Origin: CAUZIZ01 sp965219855
GTDB lineage: Bacteria; Acidobacteriota; UBA6911; RPQK01; JAJDTT01
NCBI GenBank assembly: GCA_965219855.1
Contig: CBDCOR010000028.1
Coordinates: forward strand, 1 to 64,000
Direction of reading: 5' to 3'
Length of the DNA: 64,000 nucleotides
The notes under the pieces are model-generated. The model was not told the DNA's origin, ran no database searches, and saw nothing but the letters and a program-made list of their open reading frames with translations. Every line of letters starts with the position of its first letter. Position 1 is the first letter of the stretch. Below, piece by piece: positions 52,518-61,753 of the stretch. The position numbers were made by a program, and so were the translations under genes.

Positions 52518-53249
52518 ATGGGTCGAGTGATTGCCGTCGTCTACGGACTGGTTGCCTACGCCGTTTTCTTCGTCACCGTGATCTACCCGATTGGCTTCGT
52601 CGGAAACCTGGTCGTCCCCAAGAGCATTGATTCAGGCACTCAGGCTCCCTTTGCTCACGCGCTCGCCATCAACGCGATCCTCCTCGGTCTATTCGCCATC
52701 CAGCACAGCGTCATGGCAAGGCCCGGCTTCAAGAAGGCTTGGACGAAGATCGTCCCCAAACCGGTCGAGCGAAGCACCTATGTGCTCATCGCCAGTCTGC
52801 TGTTGCTCCTGCTGTTCTGGCAGTGGCGCCCCTTGACAGATGAGGTCTGGAACCTCCAGGGCGGTTTTGGCTACTTTATTCTCACGGGCCTTTTCTGGCT
52901 GGGTTGGCTGATCGTCTTTCTGGCAACCTCCATGATCGGTCATTCCGATCTGTTTGGACTGCATCAGGTGTCCTGTTACCTGAAAGGGACGGAGTATCCC
53001 ACACCTGTGGTCATCGAGCCTGGATTCTACAAACGCGTGCGCCATCCCATCATGTTGGGCTTCATGATTGCCTTCTGGGCAACGCCACAGATGAGTGTGG
53101 GCCATCTCATATTCGCAGTTGCAACGACTGGCTATATGTTGGTCGGCATCTTCTTCGAGGAACGAGACCTGATCAACTCCTTTGGACAGGAGTACCAGGA
53201 TTACCGGCGCAGAGTCCCCATGCTCCTGCCCTTCGGCGGGAAGAAGTAA
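52518..53249 (+). CDS. mddA: Methanethiol S-methyltransferase (MddA-like) membrane protein
   Basis: This 243-residue protein has about five or six membrane segments and the NnrU/MddA pattern HSDLFGLHQV, YKRVRHPIMLGFMIAFWATP, GHLIFAVATT and FFEERDL. MddA uses S-adenosylmethionine to turn methanethiol into dimethyl sulfide at the inner membrane. The RHPIMLGF and EERDL motifs form the expected SAM site shared with isoprenylcysteine methyltransferases. It follows the lipoprotein gene by 21 bp. An alternative is another small-molecule methyltransferase of the same superfamily. Confidence 0.78.
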   Translation: MGRVIAVVYGLVAYAVFFVTVIYPIGFVGNLVVPKSIDSGTQAPFAHALAINAILLGLFAIQHSVMARPGFKKAWTKIVPKPVERSTYVLIASLLLLLLFWQWRPLTDEVWNLQGGFGYFILTGLFWLGWLIVFLATSMIGHSDLFGLHQVSCYLKGTEYPTPVVIEPGFYKRVRHPIMLGFMIAFWATPQMSVGHLIFAVATTGYMLVGIFFEERDLINSFGQEYQDYRRRVPMLLPFGGKK

Positions 53250-53310
53250 CAGATTCAGTCCGCGCTGAATTGTTTCAGCATCTTGTACCTTGGGATTTGG
53301 AAATCTCAGT

Positions 53311-54417
53311 TCAGGAATCGAACACCAGCACTCCGCGGGCGACTCGGCCGGCCTCCATGTCCGCGAAGGCCTGCGGCAGTTCCTCGAGACTGTAACGCTT
53401 CGTGATCAGATCATCTAGCTGGAGCTTGCCAGCGCGGTAGAGGCCGATCAGGCGGGGGAGGTCGAGTCTCGGTCGCACTGAACCCATGAAGGAACCGAGC
53501 AGCCGCTTGTTCTGAAGGACCAATGTGGCCGGTGAAATAGCGACTTCGATCTTGACAGCGTGCAGTCCTACTACGGTGGCTGTCCTTCCGGGTCGGGCGG
53601 CTTCTAGCGCCTGTACGATGGTGGCAGCCGAACCAACGCTGTCAAACACGTATTCCGGTCCGCCTCCGGTCAGCTCTCGCAGAGCCTCGACTGCATCAGT
53701 CTGGCTGGCGTTGATGGCGTCAGTAGCCCCGAGTCGGCGTGCAAAATCCAACTTGCTCTCCAGGACGTCCACCGCGACGATGGGGTTGGGGCCCACCAAC
53801 CTGCACCCCTGAATGGCACTCAGGCCGACTCCGCCGCACCCGATCACCGCCGCCGGGAGACCCGGTTTGGCTTCGGCTGTGTTGATGACTGCGCCCACGC
53901 CAGTCGCTACCGCGCAGCCGGTGATGGCAGCGACCTCGAAGGGGACATCCTGGGGAATGGGGACGGCACTGGCCTCGTCAATGACGATGAATTCCGACAT
54001 GGTGGCGGCGCTAAGCATGTGCTTCAAGGTGATTCCGTCAAGTGTCCTCAGGCGAGAAGTTCCATCCAGGAGGAGAGCCTGAAAGGTGGTTTCAGGCAGC
54101 CGCTCGCAGAGATTGTAACGCCCACTGAGACAGGTGGGACAGGTCTCGCATCCGGGCAGCCAGTTGACCACAATCCGGTCGCCGGGCTTCACCCGAGTCA
54201 CCTGATCTCCCACTTCCTCGACCACTCCCGCGCCCTCGTTTCCCAGAACCAGCGGCGGCGTGGCACGGAGCTCGCCCTTATAGGTATGCAGGTCAGAGTG
54301 ACAGACGCCAGCCGCGTGCATACGGACAAGAACTTCTGTCGGCTTGGGCGAGTCGAGTTCCACTTCTCCGATGGTCAGAGTTCCTACTTCGAGGGTGTGG
54401 GCAGCTTTGATCCTCAT
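53311..54417 (-). CDS. Zinc-type alcohol dehydrogenase (MDR), His ligand replaced by Asn
   Basis: This 368-residue medium-chain dehydrogenase has the catalytic zinc cysteine GVCHSD (Cys39), the structural zinc site Cys90-x2-Cys93-x2-Cys96-x7-Cys104, Cys in ITGCAVATG, and a Rossmann motif GCGGVGLSA. The conserved GHE carrying the second catalytic ligand reads G-N-E (Asn60). This is unusual and could weaken zinc binding or change activity. The family interconverts alcohols and aldehydes with NAD(H). It is divergent from the acyl-CoA dehydrogenase gene. Confidence 0.87.
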   Translation of the reverse strand: MRIKAAHTLEVGTLTIGEVELDSPKPTEVLVRMHAAGVCHSDLHTYKGELRATPPLVLGNEGAGVVEEVGDQVTRVKPGDRIVVNWLPGCETCPTCLSGRYNLCERLPETTFQALLLDGTSRLRTLDGITLKHMLSAATMSEFIVIDEASAVPIPQDVPFEVAAITGCAVATGVGAVINTAEAKPGLPAAVIGCGGVGLSAIQGCRLVGPNPIVAVDVLESKLDFARRLGATDAINASQTDAVEALRELTGGGPEYVFDSVGSAATIVQALEAARPGRTATVVGLHAVKIEVAISPATLVLQNKRLLGSFMGSVRPRLDLPRLIGLYRAGKLQLDDLITKRYSLEELPQAFADMEAGRVARGVLVFDS

Positions 54418-54512
54418 GATGCTTCCAGGCTACCATGACGGCTCTGTTGCTTGCCTCCGATCTGCCTGTTGTGGAAAAGCGAGAGCCGGCCCCTTTTTGC
54501 TAAGATGACAGG

Positions 54513-55655
54513 GTGAATTTCGCCTGGACCCAGGAGCAAGAAATCCTGCGGGACACCGTTCGGGAATTTGCTCTCAGCGAGATTGCTCCGCATTCTGCTC
54601 GCTGGGACAGCGAGCAGACCTTCCCTGCCGAAATCTTCAAGAAACTGGGGGAGCTCGGAATGCTGGGGGTCCTCGTGGACCCGGAGTATGGGGGTGCCGG
54701 GCTTGGCTATCCAGAATACGCCCTCGTCATCGAGGAACTCTCACGGGTCGACGGATCGATCGGACTCTCGGTAGCCGCGCACAACTCCCTCTGCACCAAC
54801 CACATCTACCAGGAAGGGTCCGACCGGCAGAAGGAAAAGTACCTGAAGCCCCTGGCCAGCGGAGAGGCACTGGGAGCGTGGGCTCTCACCGAACCCGGCT
54901 CGGGGAGTGATGCGGTCAGCGCCCGTACACGAGCAGTCAAGCGAGACGGTGCCTGGTGGATCAACGGGACCAAAAACTTCTGTACCCATGGCAGCTATGC
55001 CGACGTGTACGTCATTCTGGCGGTGACTGCGCCAGGTAAAGGCGCCCATGGCATGTCCGCTTTCATCGTCGAAAAGGGAACAAAGGGTCTGATCCCCGGG
55101 AAAAAGGAAGACAAGCTTGGCTGCCGGGCCAGCGACACGGCCTCACTCACCCTGGAAGATTGCCGTGTCCCCAAAGAGAATATTCTCGGACAGGAGAATG
55201 AGGGGTTCGTAGAGACGCTGAAGATTCTGGACGGCGGCCGCATCTCGATTGCCTCGATGGGGGTAGGCATCGCCCAGGGGGCTCTCGACTGCAGTGTGTC
55301 GTACGCACAGGAGCGGGAACAATTCGGACGGCCCATCGCCCAGTTTCAAGCTATTCAGGAGAAACTGGCTGAGATGGCCACCCGACTCGAGGCGGCACGG
55401 CTATTGACGTATCGAGCTGCCTGGTTCAAAGAAGAGCAAGGGGCTGCGATCCCCAAATACTCGTCCATGGCCAAACTCTTCGCCGGCGAGGCCGCGGTGT
55501 GGATCGCTGAGCAAGCCATCCAGATCCACGGGGGCTACGGCTACACCAGGGATTACCCTGCCGAGAAGTATTGGCGCGACGCCAAGCTCTGTACAATCGG
55601 CGAGGGTACCAGCGAGATCCAGCGCTTTGTGATTGCCCGAGAGGTGCTAAAGTGA
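54513..55655 (+). CDS. Acyl-CoA dehydrogenase
   Basis: This 380-residue flavoenzyme has the three-domain ACAD fold: WALTEPGSGSDA (FAD contact), GCRASDTASLTLEDCRVP, REQFGRPIAQFQAIQ, and IHGGYGYTRDYPAEKYWRDAK with the catalytic Glu in YPAEK. It introduces a 2,3-double bond into acyl-CoA, passing electrons to ETF. Chain-length preference is not readable. GTG is the start codon. The neighbouring meaB/mce operon handles methylmalonyl-CoA, so it may act in branched-chain or fatty-acid breakdown (inference). Confidence 0.93.
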   Translation: MNFAWTQEQEILRDTVREFALSEIAPHSARWDSEQTFPAEIFKKLGELGMLGVLVDPEYGGAGLGYPEYALVIEELSRVDGSIGLSVAAHNSLCTNHIYQEGSDRQKEKYLKPLASGEALGAWALTEPGSGSDAVSARTRAVKRDGAWWINGTKNFCTHGSYADVYVILAVTAPGKGAHGMSAFIVEKGTKGLIPGKKEDKLGCRASDTASLTLEDCRVPKENILGQENEGFVETLKILDGGRISIASMGVGIAQGALDCSVSYAQEREQFGRPIAQFQAIQEKLAEMATRLEAARLLTYRAAWFKEEQGAAIPKYSSMAKLFAGEAAVWIAEQAIQIHGGYGYTRDYPAEKYWRDAKLCTIGEGTSEIQRFVIAREVLK

Positions 55656-55677
55656 TCGGGAATAGGAAGGAGGTGAA

Positions 55678-55890
55678 TCCTGAAGGGATTCCGTATTTCA
55701 GCCCAGGGTTTCCCAACCCTGGGTGAACGGCGTCGCCCCTGGATTTCAACCCTGAAGGGGTTGCGTACAGAAGGGCAACAACTGGGTCAGGACACAACCC
55801 TTACAGGGTTGATTATTAAGGGGTTGACTCTCTTACCCAGGGTTGGGAAACCCTGGGCTGGAAGACGCAATCCCGTTGGGATTGACCTCG
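55678..55890. repeat. R5 nested palindromic repeat in a gene-free region
   Basis: A 24-nt segment at 55700-55723 (CAGCCCAGGGTTTCCCAACC...) returns as its perfect reverse complement at 55836-55859, and each is itself a palindrome. Inside lie further small dyads (CAACCCTGAAGGGGTTG; AACCCTTACAGGGTT), and outside GGGATTCCG / CAATCCCGTTGGGATTG. The whole block of about 210 bp may fold into one cruciform or RNA. From 55891 to about 56090 nothing else is evident. Confidence 0.75.
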
Positions 55891-56179
55891 CTTGGTTTTG
55901 ATAAATCCCATTTTCGATCCCTCGATCCCAAAGTCGATCCGATCCCACGCGAGAGGGAAGACAGCGGAAGTCTCAGCTGAAATCGATTCCAGCCTCTCTT
56001 CCTTCTGAACCAATCATCATAAGCATGTTGAAACGATCTCAGAATGCTTTAACCGGACGCTAGTGGGACAGAACACCAGAGTAGAAGGGTAGAACATAAT
56101 CAAAACAGGGAGCGACACACTTCAAGACGGGGAGATTCTGCAGCAGGTTGAACGCATACGTCGAGGCGATGTCCGCTCG

Positions 56180-57091
56180 ATGGCTCGAACCCTGAGCATG
56201 ATCGAGAACGCTCGAGACGACCGGGTTCGGTCTCTGCTCGCCCATCTCTACCCGCACACGGGTGAGGCTCTGGTCATCGGCATTACTGGGAGTCCCGGAT
56301 CTGGCAAAAGCACCCTGGTCGACCAACTCGCGCGCTTCTACAAGCAGTCCAACAAGAAGATCGGCATCATTGCCGTGGACCCTACTTCGCCCTTTTCCGG
56401 CGGAGCCCTGTTGGGTGATCGCGTTCGTATGCAGGCGCTGGCAACAGATCCTGACATCTTCATTCGAAGCATGGCTACCCGAGGACGAATGGGAGGGCTG
56501 TCCGAATCCGTCAACGATGCGCTGATCGTCCTGGAAGCGGGAGGATACGAAGTCCTGATCATCGAGACCGTCGGCGTAGGCCAGGATGAGGTGGATGTCG
56601 TCCGTACCGCTCAGGTGACAGTCGTGGTTCTAGTCCCAGGGATGGGGGACGAAATACAGAGCATAAAGGCGGGTATCATGGAAATCGGGGATGTCTTCGT
56701 CATCAACAAGGCGGATCGTCCTGAGATCTCCAGAACCGAGCAGGAACTCAGGTCAGCCCTTTCTCTGGCCTCTCGCCCAGATGGCTGGGATCCACCTATC
56801 GTCAAGACCGTGGCTACCCTGGGAGATGGGACAGGAGAACTGACGGAGGCGCTCGCCGCCTATCGTCAATTCTCGGCAAAAGACGGGCTGCCCAGGGAGC
56901 GAAAGCTGGAGCTGTTTCGGCAGCGCTTGGTCGAAATGGTTCGCGACAACGTGGCCGAGCGGGTCTTGAGCCAGATCTCCAGAGCCGATTTCGACAGCTA
57001 TGCCGAAAGATTGGCAAACCGCGAAACCGATCCCTATACTCTCGTAGACCTACTGCTGGAGCAGTCGGGACTCGGAAAGAAACTTCGATGA
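56180..57091 (+). CDS. meaB: Methylmalonyl-CoA mutase-associated GTPase MeaB (ArgK)
   Basis: This protein has at least 303 residues, with P-loop GITGSPGSGKST, switch regions GGLSESVNDALIVLEAGGY, ETVGVGQDEVDV and NKADRPE. MeaB gates cofactor loading and protects methylmalonyl-CoA mutase. Family homology begins before ATG 56180: the codons upstream (LQQVERIRRGDVRS) match the usual first helix, and the frame stays open to a stop at 56090-56092 without ATG, GTG or TTG. The real start may be CTG 56138, ATT 56135 or ATA 56096, the last following an AGAAGGG site. It overlaps mce by 4 bp. The mutase genes are not in this window. Confidence 0.92.
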   Translation: MARTLSMIENARDDRVRSLLAHLYPHTGEALVIGITGSPGSGKSTLVDQLARFYKQSNKKIGIIAVDPTSPFSGGALLGDRVRMQALATDPDIFIRSMATRGRMGGLSESVNDALIVLEAGGYEVLIIETVGVGQDEVDVVRTAQVTVVVLVPGMGDEIQSIKAGIMEIGDVFVINKADRPEISRTEQELRSALSLASRPDGWDPPIVKTVATLGDGTGELTEALAAYRQFSAKDGLPRERKLELFRQRLVEMVRDNVAERVLSQISRADFDSYAERLANRETDPYTLVDLLLEQSGLGKKLR

Positions 57092-57489
57092 TCAAAAAGA
57101 TATCCCACGTCGGAATCGCGACCCACTCAATAGCCGTCCTCTCAGAGTTCTACAAGACTCTGGGACTGGATATCGAATCTACCGAGATAGTCGAGGATCA
57201 GAAGGTCCAGGTGGCGCTGATGAAGGTGGGGGAGTCGTCGATCGAACTCATCGAATCCACTGAAGAAAACTCGGTGGTCGCCCGTTTTCTTGAGAAACGG
57301 GGAGAGGGGATCCACCACATCGCGATCGAAGTGGACAACCTGCAGGACCATCTGGACCGTTTGAAAGAGAAGAACGTCAAGCTGATCGACAAGAGTCCGC
57401 GGCCCGGTGCCCAGGGGCGTCTTATCGCCTTCATTCATCCTGATTCCACTGGAGGGGTGCTGATAGAGCTCTCGCAACCCGTAGAATGA
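57088..57489 (+). CDS. mce: Methylmalonyl-CoA epimerase
   Basis: This 133-residue glyoxalase-fold protein has the epimerase pattern KISHVGIATHSI (metal His), GESSIELIES, GEGIHHIAIEVDN (metal His and Glu region) and HPDSTGGVLIELSQP. It racemises the 2-carbon of methylmalonyl-CoA between propionyl-CoA carboxylase and mutase. ATG overlaps the meaB stop (ATGA), consistent with joint function. Length is usual for the family. Confidence 0.94.
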   Translation: MIKKISHVGIATHSIAVLSEFYKTLGLDIESTEIVEDQKVQVALMKVGESSIELIESTEENSVVARFLEKRGEGIHHIAIEVDNLQDHLDRLKEKNVKLIDKSPRPGAQGRLIAFIHPDSTGGVLIELSQPVE

Positions 57490-58331
57490 AGCTGGGCCGG
57501 TTCCAACTCCACAGAATCTCCGATGGCGAGCTAAGGCTCGACGGCGGTGCCATGTTCGGCATCGTGCCCAGGGTCCTGTGGGAAAGGAAAACCGAACCGG
57601 ATGAGCGCAACCGAGTCCGGCTGGGTCTGAATTGCCTCCTCATCCGTACCGGCAATGAGAACATTCTGGTGGACACAGGCTGCGGCAATAAATACTCGCA
57701 GAAGGAGCTGGACATCTATGGGATCGTCCACCCCACTGACGTTGTGGGCGAATTAAGACGAGTTGGACTTCAGCCCGAGGACCTGGACTTTGTGATCAAC
57801 ACACATTTCCACTTCGATCACTGTGGTGGAAACACCCGCTGGCAGGGCGATGCAGTTGTCCCCACATTCCCTCGTGCAACCTATGTGGTGCGGCGGGAGG
57901 AATATGAGGCGGCGACGCACATCAATCAACGAACCGCGGGATCCTACTTTTCCCACAATTGGGAGTCCGTAGAAAACGCGGGAAAACTACAAATCCTGGA
58001 GCAGGATGGAGAGATCGTCCCCGGAGTCAGCGTAGTACACACGCCCGGCCACACCCTCGGCCACCAGTCGGTCAGAGTAGAGTCCGAAGGGCAGATCGTC
58101 TTCTATCTGGCCGATCTATGCCCCACATCTGTCCACGTTCCACTTCCCTGGATCATGGGTTACGATCTGTTCCCACTCACAACACTCGAGATACGAAAGC
58201 GGATCTACCGCCAGGCAATTGAAGAAGAATGGCTGTTGTTCTTTGAACATGACCCAAAGATAACGTCCGGATATCTCTCCGAGAAGGAGGGCAGGTTCGC
58301 GCTCGAACCGAGCGACTGGGACGACAGTTAG
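57486..58331 (+). CDS. Metallo-beta-lactamase-fold hydrolase
   Basis: This 281-residue protein has the HxHxDH motif as NTHFHFDHCGG, later His in HTPGHTLGH, Asp in YLADLCPT and a C-terminal His in FFEHDPKI. Such enzymes use two metals to hydrolyse esters or thioesters, among others; no substrate can be given. It overlaps mce by 4 bp. The context of CoA metabolism suggests a thioester or lactone hydrolase (inference only). Confidence 0.88.
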   Translation: MKLGRFQLHRISDGELRLDGGAMFGIVPRVLWERKTEPDERNRVRLGLNCLLIRTGNENILVDTGCGNKYSQKELDIYGIVHPTDVVGELRRVGLQPEDLDFVINTHFHFDHCGGNTRWQGDAVVPTFPRATYVVRREEYEAATHINQRTAGSYFSHNWESVENAGKLQILEQDGEIVPGVSVVHTPGHTLGHQSVRVESEGQIVFYLADLCPTSVHVPLPWIMGYDLFPLTTLEIRKRIYRQAIEEEWLLFFEHDPKITSGYLSEKEGRFALEPSDWDDS

Positions 58332-58345
58332 AAAGGATCGATTGA

Positions 58346-59206
58346 ATGGACCAGGCGCAAATTGGAATCATCGGAGGCAGTGGACTCTACGAAATCCCCC
58401 TGGAGAATCGCAGAGAGACAGAAGTCGAGACACCTTTCGGCTCCCCCAGTGACAGCTTTCTGACCGGCCAGCTGCAGGGGAAGAATGTCGCCTTCCTGGC
58501 TCGCCACGGCCGCGGACATCGCCTGATTCCATCGGAGCTCAACTTCAGGGCCAACCTCTACGGATTCAAGAAGCTGGGGGTAAGCCAGATCCTTTCGGCA
58601 AGCGCGGTCGGGTCTCTGCGGCTGGAGCACAAGCCCATGGATTTCGTGCTGCCGGAGCAGTTTCTTGACCGCACCTCCAAACGCATCTCTACCTTCTTCG
58701 GAGACGGTATCGCCGCCCACATCAGCTTCGCCGATCCGGTTTGCCACCGTCTTCTGGAAACGGTGGAGCAGGCATCGAGCAACATCCAGTTCCCCATCAA
58801 ACGAGGGGGAACCTACGTCTGCATGGAAGGACCTGCCTTTTCCACACGCGCTGAATCCCATCTGTACCGCAGTTGGGGCATGGACCTGATCGGAATGACG
58901 AACCTTCAGGAGGCCAAGTTGGCACGGGAGGCGGAGATCTGCTACGTCACACTGGCCATGGTGACCGACTACGATTGCTGGCACGAAGAAGAAGACGCAG
59001 TTACGGTCGAGAAACTAATCGAGTATCTGAACAAGAACAGCGAGAATGCACAGCGGCTGCTTACCGAGGTTGTTCGAGTGTTGCCGGAGCAGTCGGACTG
59101 CCCCTGCCAACACGCTCTCGAAAGTGCCATCATCACAGATCCCAAGGCTATCCCCCAGTCCGCCAGAGGTCGGCTGGACGCCATCATCGGAAAGTATCTG
59201 GACTGA
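58346..59206 (+). CDS. mtnP: S-methyl-5'-thioadenosine phosphorylase
   Basis: This 286-residue enzyme has the MTAP pattern GIIGGSGLYEIP, RHGRGHRLIPSELNFRAN, SASAVGSLR, CMEGPAFSTRAES and GMTNLQEAKLAREAEI. It phosphorolyses methylthioadenosine to adenine and methylthioribose-1-phosphate, recycling sulfur and purine. It starts 14 bp after the MBL gene with GAAAGGA upstream. A purine nucleoside phosphorylase role is possible, but the motif set favours MTAP. Confidence 0.92.
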   Translation: MDQAQIGIIGGSGLYEIPLENRRETEVETPFGSPSDSFLTGQLQGKNVAFLARHGRGHRLIPSELNFRANLYGFKKLGVSQILSASAVGSLRLEHKPMDFVLPEQFLDRTSKRISTFFGDGIAAHISFADPVCHRLLETVEQASSNIQFPIKRGGTYVCMEGPAFSTRAESHLYRSWGMDLIGMTNLQEAKLAREAEICYVTLAMVTDYDCWHEEEDAVTVEKLIEYLNKNSENAQRLLTEVVRVLPEQSDCPCQHALESAIITDPKAIPQSARGRLDAIIGKYLD

Positions 59207-59243
59207 TTCAGTGCCACAAATACTCGCACAAGGAGGACCCTGA

Positions 59244-60197
59244 ATGGCTTCAGTAGTTGTTGTCGGTTCGGTTGCCTACGACTCGGTTGAAACTCCCTTC
59301 GGAAAGGTCGAGGACGCCCTCGGAGGAGCCGCTACCTATTTCAGCGTAGCGGCCGGCTTCTTCTGCAAAGTGCAGCTGGTTGGCTGCGTCGGAGAGGACT
59401 TTCGCGATGAAGATCTTGCTCTCCTGGAGTCCCGTGAGATCGATCTTGCAGGCCTGGAAAAGATGAACGGTAAGACTTTTCGCTGGGCCGGAGAGTATGG
59501 ATACGATCTGAACGAAAGACGAACTCTGGACACCCAGCTCAACGTTTTCGCCGACTTCAAGCCCACACTTCCCCAGGCCTATCGCAGCAGTGATTACGTC
59601 TTCCTCGCCAACATCGATCCGGCGCTGCAGCTTCGGGTGCTCTCACAGGTGGAGAAACCCCGTCTGGTGGCCTGTGACACCATGAACTACTGGATCGAGG
59701 ACCACTTTGAGACTCTGCTTGAAACCCTCAAGCACGTCGATGTGCTGCTCATCAACGATGGAGAGGCACGCCAGCTGACGCAGGAGTCCAACCTGGTCAA
59801 GGCTGCAAGAAAGATTCACCAGTGGGGACCAAGCACGCTCGTGGTCAAGCGGGGAGAATATGGAGCGCTGATGTTTCAAAGAGATCATCAGAACCAATCC
59901 AGCATCTTCGCGGCCCCCGCCTTTCCTCTGGAAGATGTCTTTGACCCGACCGGTGCGGGTGACAGCTTCGCGGGTGGGTTCATGGGCTATCTTACCGGCG
60001 CGAACCGTTCGGACCCGGATGCTTTTCGCCAGGCGATCATCTTCGGTTCGGTGATGGCAAGCTTCAATGTGGAGAAGTTCTCTCTGGAGCGCTTGCAGAC
60101 CTTGACGTTCACCGAAATTGAGCTCCGCTACCGAGACTTCAAACGGCTGACTCATTTCGAAGATTTCGCCCATTGGCGCGATGAAGTGACCACGTGA
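59244..60197 (+). CDS. PfkB-family sugar/nucleoside kinase
   Basis: This 317-residue kinase has GGAATYFSVAA near the N-terminus and the C-terminal signature DPTGAGDSFAGGFMGYL with catalytic Asp. The family phosphorylates ribose, fructose-type sugars or nucleosides. Next to mtnP it could be an adenosine or methylthioribose-related kinase, but this is inference. The site AAGGAGG lies 8 bp before ATG 59244, and the next gene overlaps by 4 bp. Confidence 0.88.
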   Translation: MASVVVVGSVAYDSVETPFGKVEDALGGAATYFSVAAGFFCKVQLVGCVGEDFRDEDLALLESREIDLAGLEKMNGKTFRWAGEYGYDLNERRTLDTQLNVFADFKPTLPQAYRSSDYVFLANIDPALQLRVLSQVEKPRLVACDTMNYWIEDHFETLLETLKHVDVLLINDGEARQLTQESNLVKAARKIHQWGPSTLVVKRGEYGALMFQRDHQNQSSIFAAPAFPLEDVFDPTGAGDSFAGGFMGYLTGANRSDPDAFRQAIIFGSVMASFNVEKFSLERLQTLTFTEIELRYRDFKRLTHFEDFAHWRDEVTT

Positions 60198-61639
60198 AAT
60201 CCCTGATCCTCCTTCTGACCCTCTCCGCCCTTGGCTGGGCGCAGGAAGCGGCAGAGATCGATCCACTCGCTCTGAAGTGGTTTCAAAAAGGCGAAGCCCT
60301 GATCGACACTCCTCAGCAGTACTCGGATCAGCAAGCCGAGTACTTCGAGAAGGCGGTCGAACTGGCTCCGCAGCTGGTCCCTGCGCTGTACAACCTTGCC
60401 CTCATCTACATCAAACAGGAAAAGCTGGATCGGGCTTTGGTGCACTTGAATGCCCTGAGTGAAGTGGAGAAGGACAATTCGCGCGGCATCCTCCTGCGAG
60501 CCGTGGTGCTCAAAAGGCGTGGCCAGTTTGAGCTGCTAAAGGAAGACCTAGCGACGATTCTCGACAAAGACCCGGCGAATCCCGAGGCCTGGGAACTATT
60601 AGGGAGATCTCACTACCGGGAGAAACGCTATCAGGAGGCGTTGCAGGCTTTCCAAAAGGCTTTGGAGCTGAATCCCGGCTTAACCGAGATGTACCTCCAG
60701 CTTGCCCAGGTTCAGACGCTCCTGGACCAGGGCGAGGCAGCCGTCCAAAGCTATCAGACCTTTCTGGCTAAGCATCCAGACGATTTCGAGGGCCGTTTTC
60801 TGCTCGGGCGGCTTCATCGGCAGCTAGACCAGACTGAGGCGGCGATGAAAGAGTTGCTGCGGGCGGAGTCCTTGAATCCAGGTGATCCGCGGCTCGCCCA
60901 GGCCCTTGGCGATCTTTACCTGGAATTGGGAAACCTGAAGGAAGCCCGCAAGCGGTTGCTCCGAGGTGAGGGGAGCAACGCCGGCAATCTAGGCATTATC
61001 GCCCAGCGTGAAGGGCGCAACCGGGAAGCGGAACAGTACCTCCTCAAGGCCCTCGAGAAGGATCCACATCAGCCGCTCTTGTGGGCCTATCTGGGCGACG
61101 CACTGGTGGCTCAGGACAAGAAGCTGGAGGCCATCAAGGCCTACCAGTCCGCCCTGGATCAACAGCCGGGAGACTTTTCCAGCCTCTACAACATGGCAAG
61201 TCTTCATGCTGGCTTGGGACAGCCGGACCAGGCAATCGACTATCTCGGGCAAGCATTGCAGGTCAAGCCTCAATCAGGAGCCGCCCACTACAATCTGGCC
61301 CTCATGCTGGATACGAAGAAAGAGTACGGTGATGCCCAAACACACTACCTGAAGGCGATCCAGAACGGGATCGAGAAACCCGAAGCTCACTTTCGCCTGG
61401 CAGTCCTCTATGCCAGACAATCGGAGCCCGAGAAGGCGCTGATCCATCTCGAAGTGGCCTTCCGCGAGAATCCGCAAAAGTTTGTACCACTAGTGGTGAC
61501 AGAACTTCGCCAGGTCCGCTCGGATCTGGACAGCATCCGTTACCGCCGCGATTTCAATGACCTTTTGAAGAAGCACCAGGCCCAGGCTCTTCCGGAAAAA
61601 GAGAATCAGCGGTCAGTACCAAAACAACAGTCTCGGTGA
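60194..61639 (+). CDS. Periplasmic tetratricopeptide-repeat protein
   Basis: This 481-residue protein has a signal peptide (KSLILLLTLSALGWAQ) followed by about eleven TPR units (for example PEAWELLGRSHYREKRYQEA and AYQSALDQQPGDFSSLYNMA) over about residues 40-430. Start is GTG overlapping the previous stop. TPR arrays serve as protein-protein scaffolds; partner unknown. It ends the operon; an R2 copy follows downstream. Confidence 0.85.
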   Translation: MKSLILLLTLSALGWAQEAAEIDPLALKWFQKGEALIDTPQQYSDQQAEYFEKAVELAPQLVPALYNLALIYIKQEKLDRALVHLNALSEVEKDNSRGILLRAVVLKRRGQFELLKEDLATILDKDPANPEAWELLGRSHYREKRYQEALQAFQKALELNPGLTEMYLQLAQVQTLLDQGEAAVQSYQTFLAKHPDDFEGRFLLGRLHRQLDQTEAAMKELLRAESLNPGDPRLAQALGDLYLELGNLKEARKRLLRGEGSNAGNLGIIAQREGRNREAEQYLLKALEKDPHQPLLWAYLGDALVAQDKKLEAIKAYQSALDQQPGDFSSLYNMASLHAGLGQPDQAIDYLGQALQVKPQSGAAHYNLALMLDTKKEYGDAQTHYLKAIQNGIEKPEAHFRLAVLYARQSEPEKALIHLEVAFRENPQKFVPLVVTELRQVRSDLDSIRYRRDFNDLLKKHQAQALPEKENQRSVPKQQSR

Positions 61640-61753
61640 ACCCCAGCCCTGGAAGAGCCGATTCATGTAGGGAAGGACGACGAAAATGAGTACTGAGCTG
61701 GGACTCAAGAATGGAATCCTCTCACGCATACAGCATCTCCAGTAGCTTCGGTC

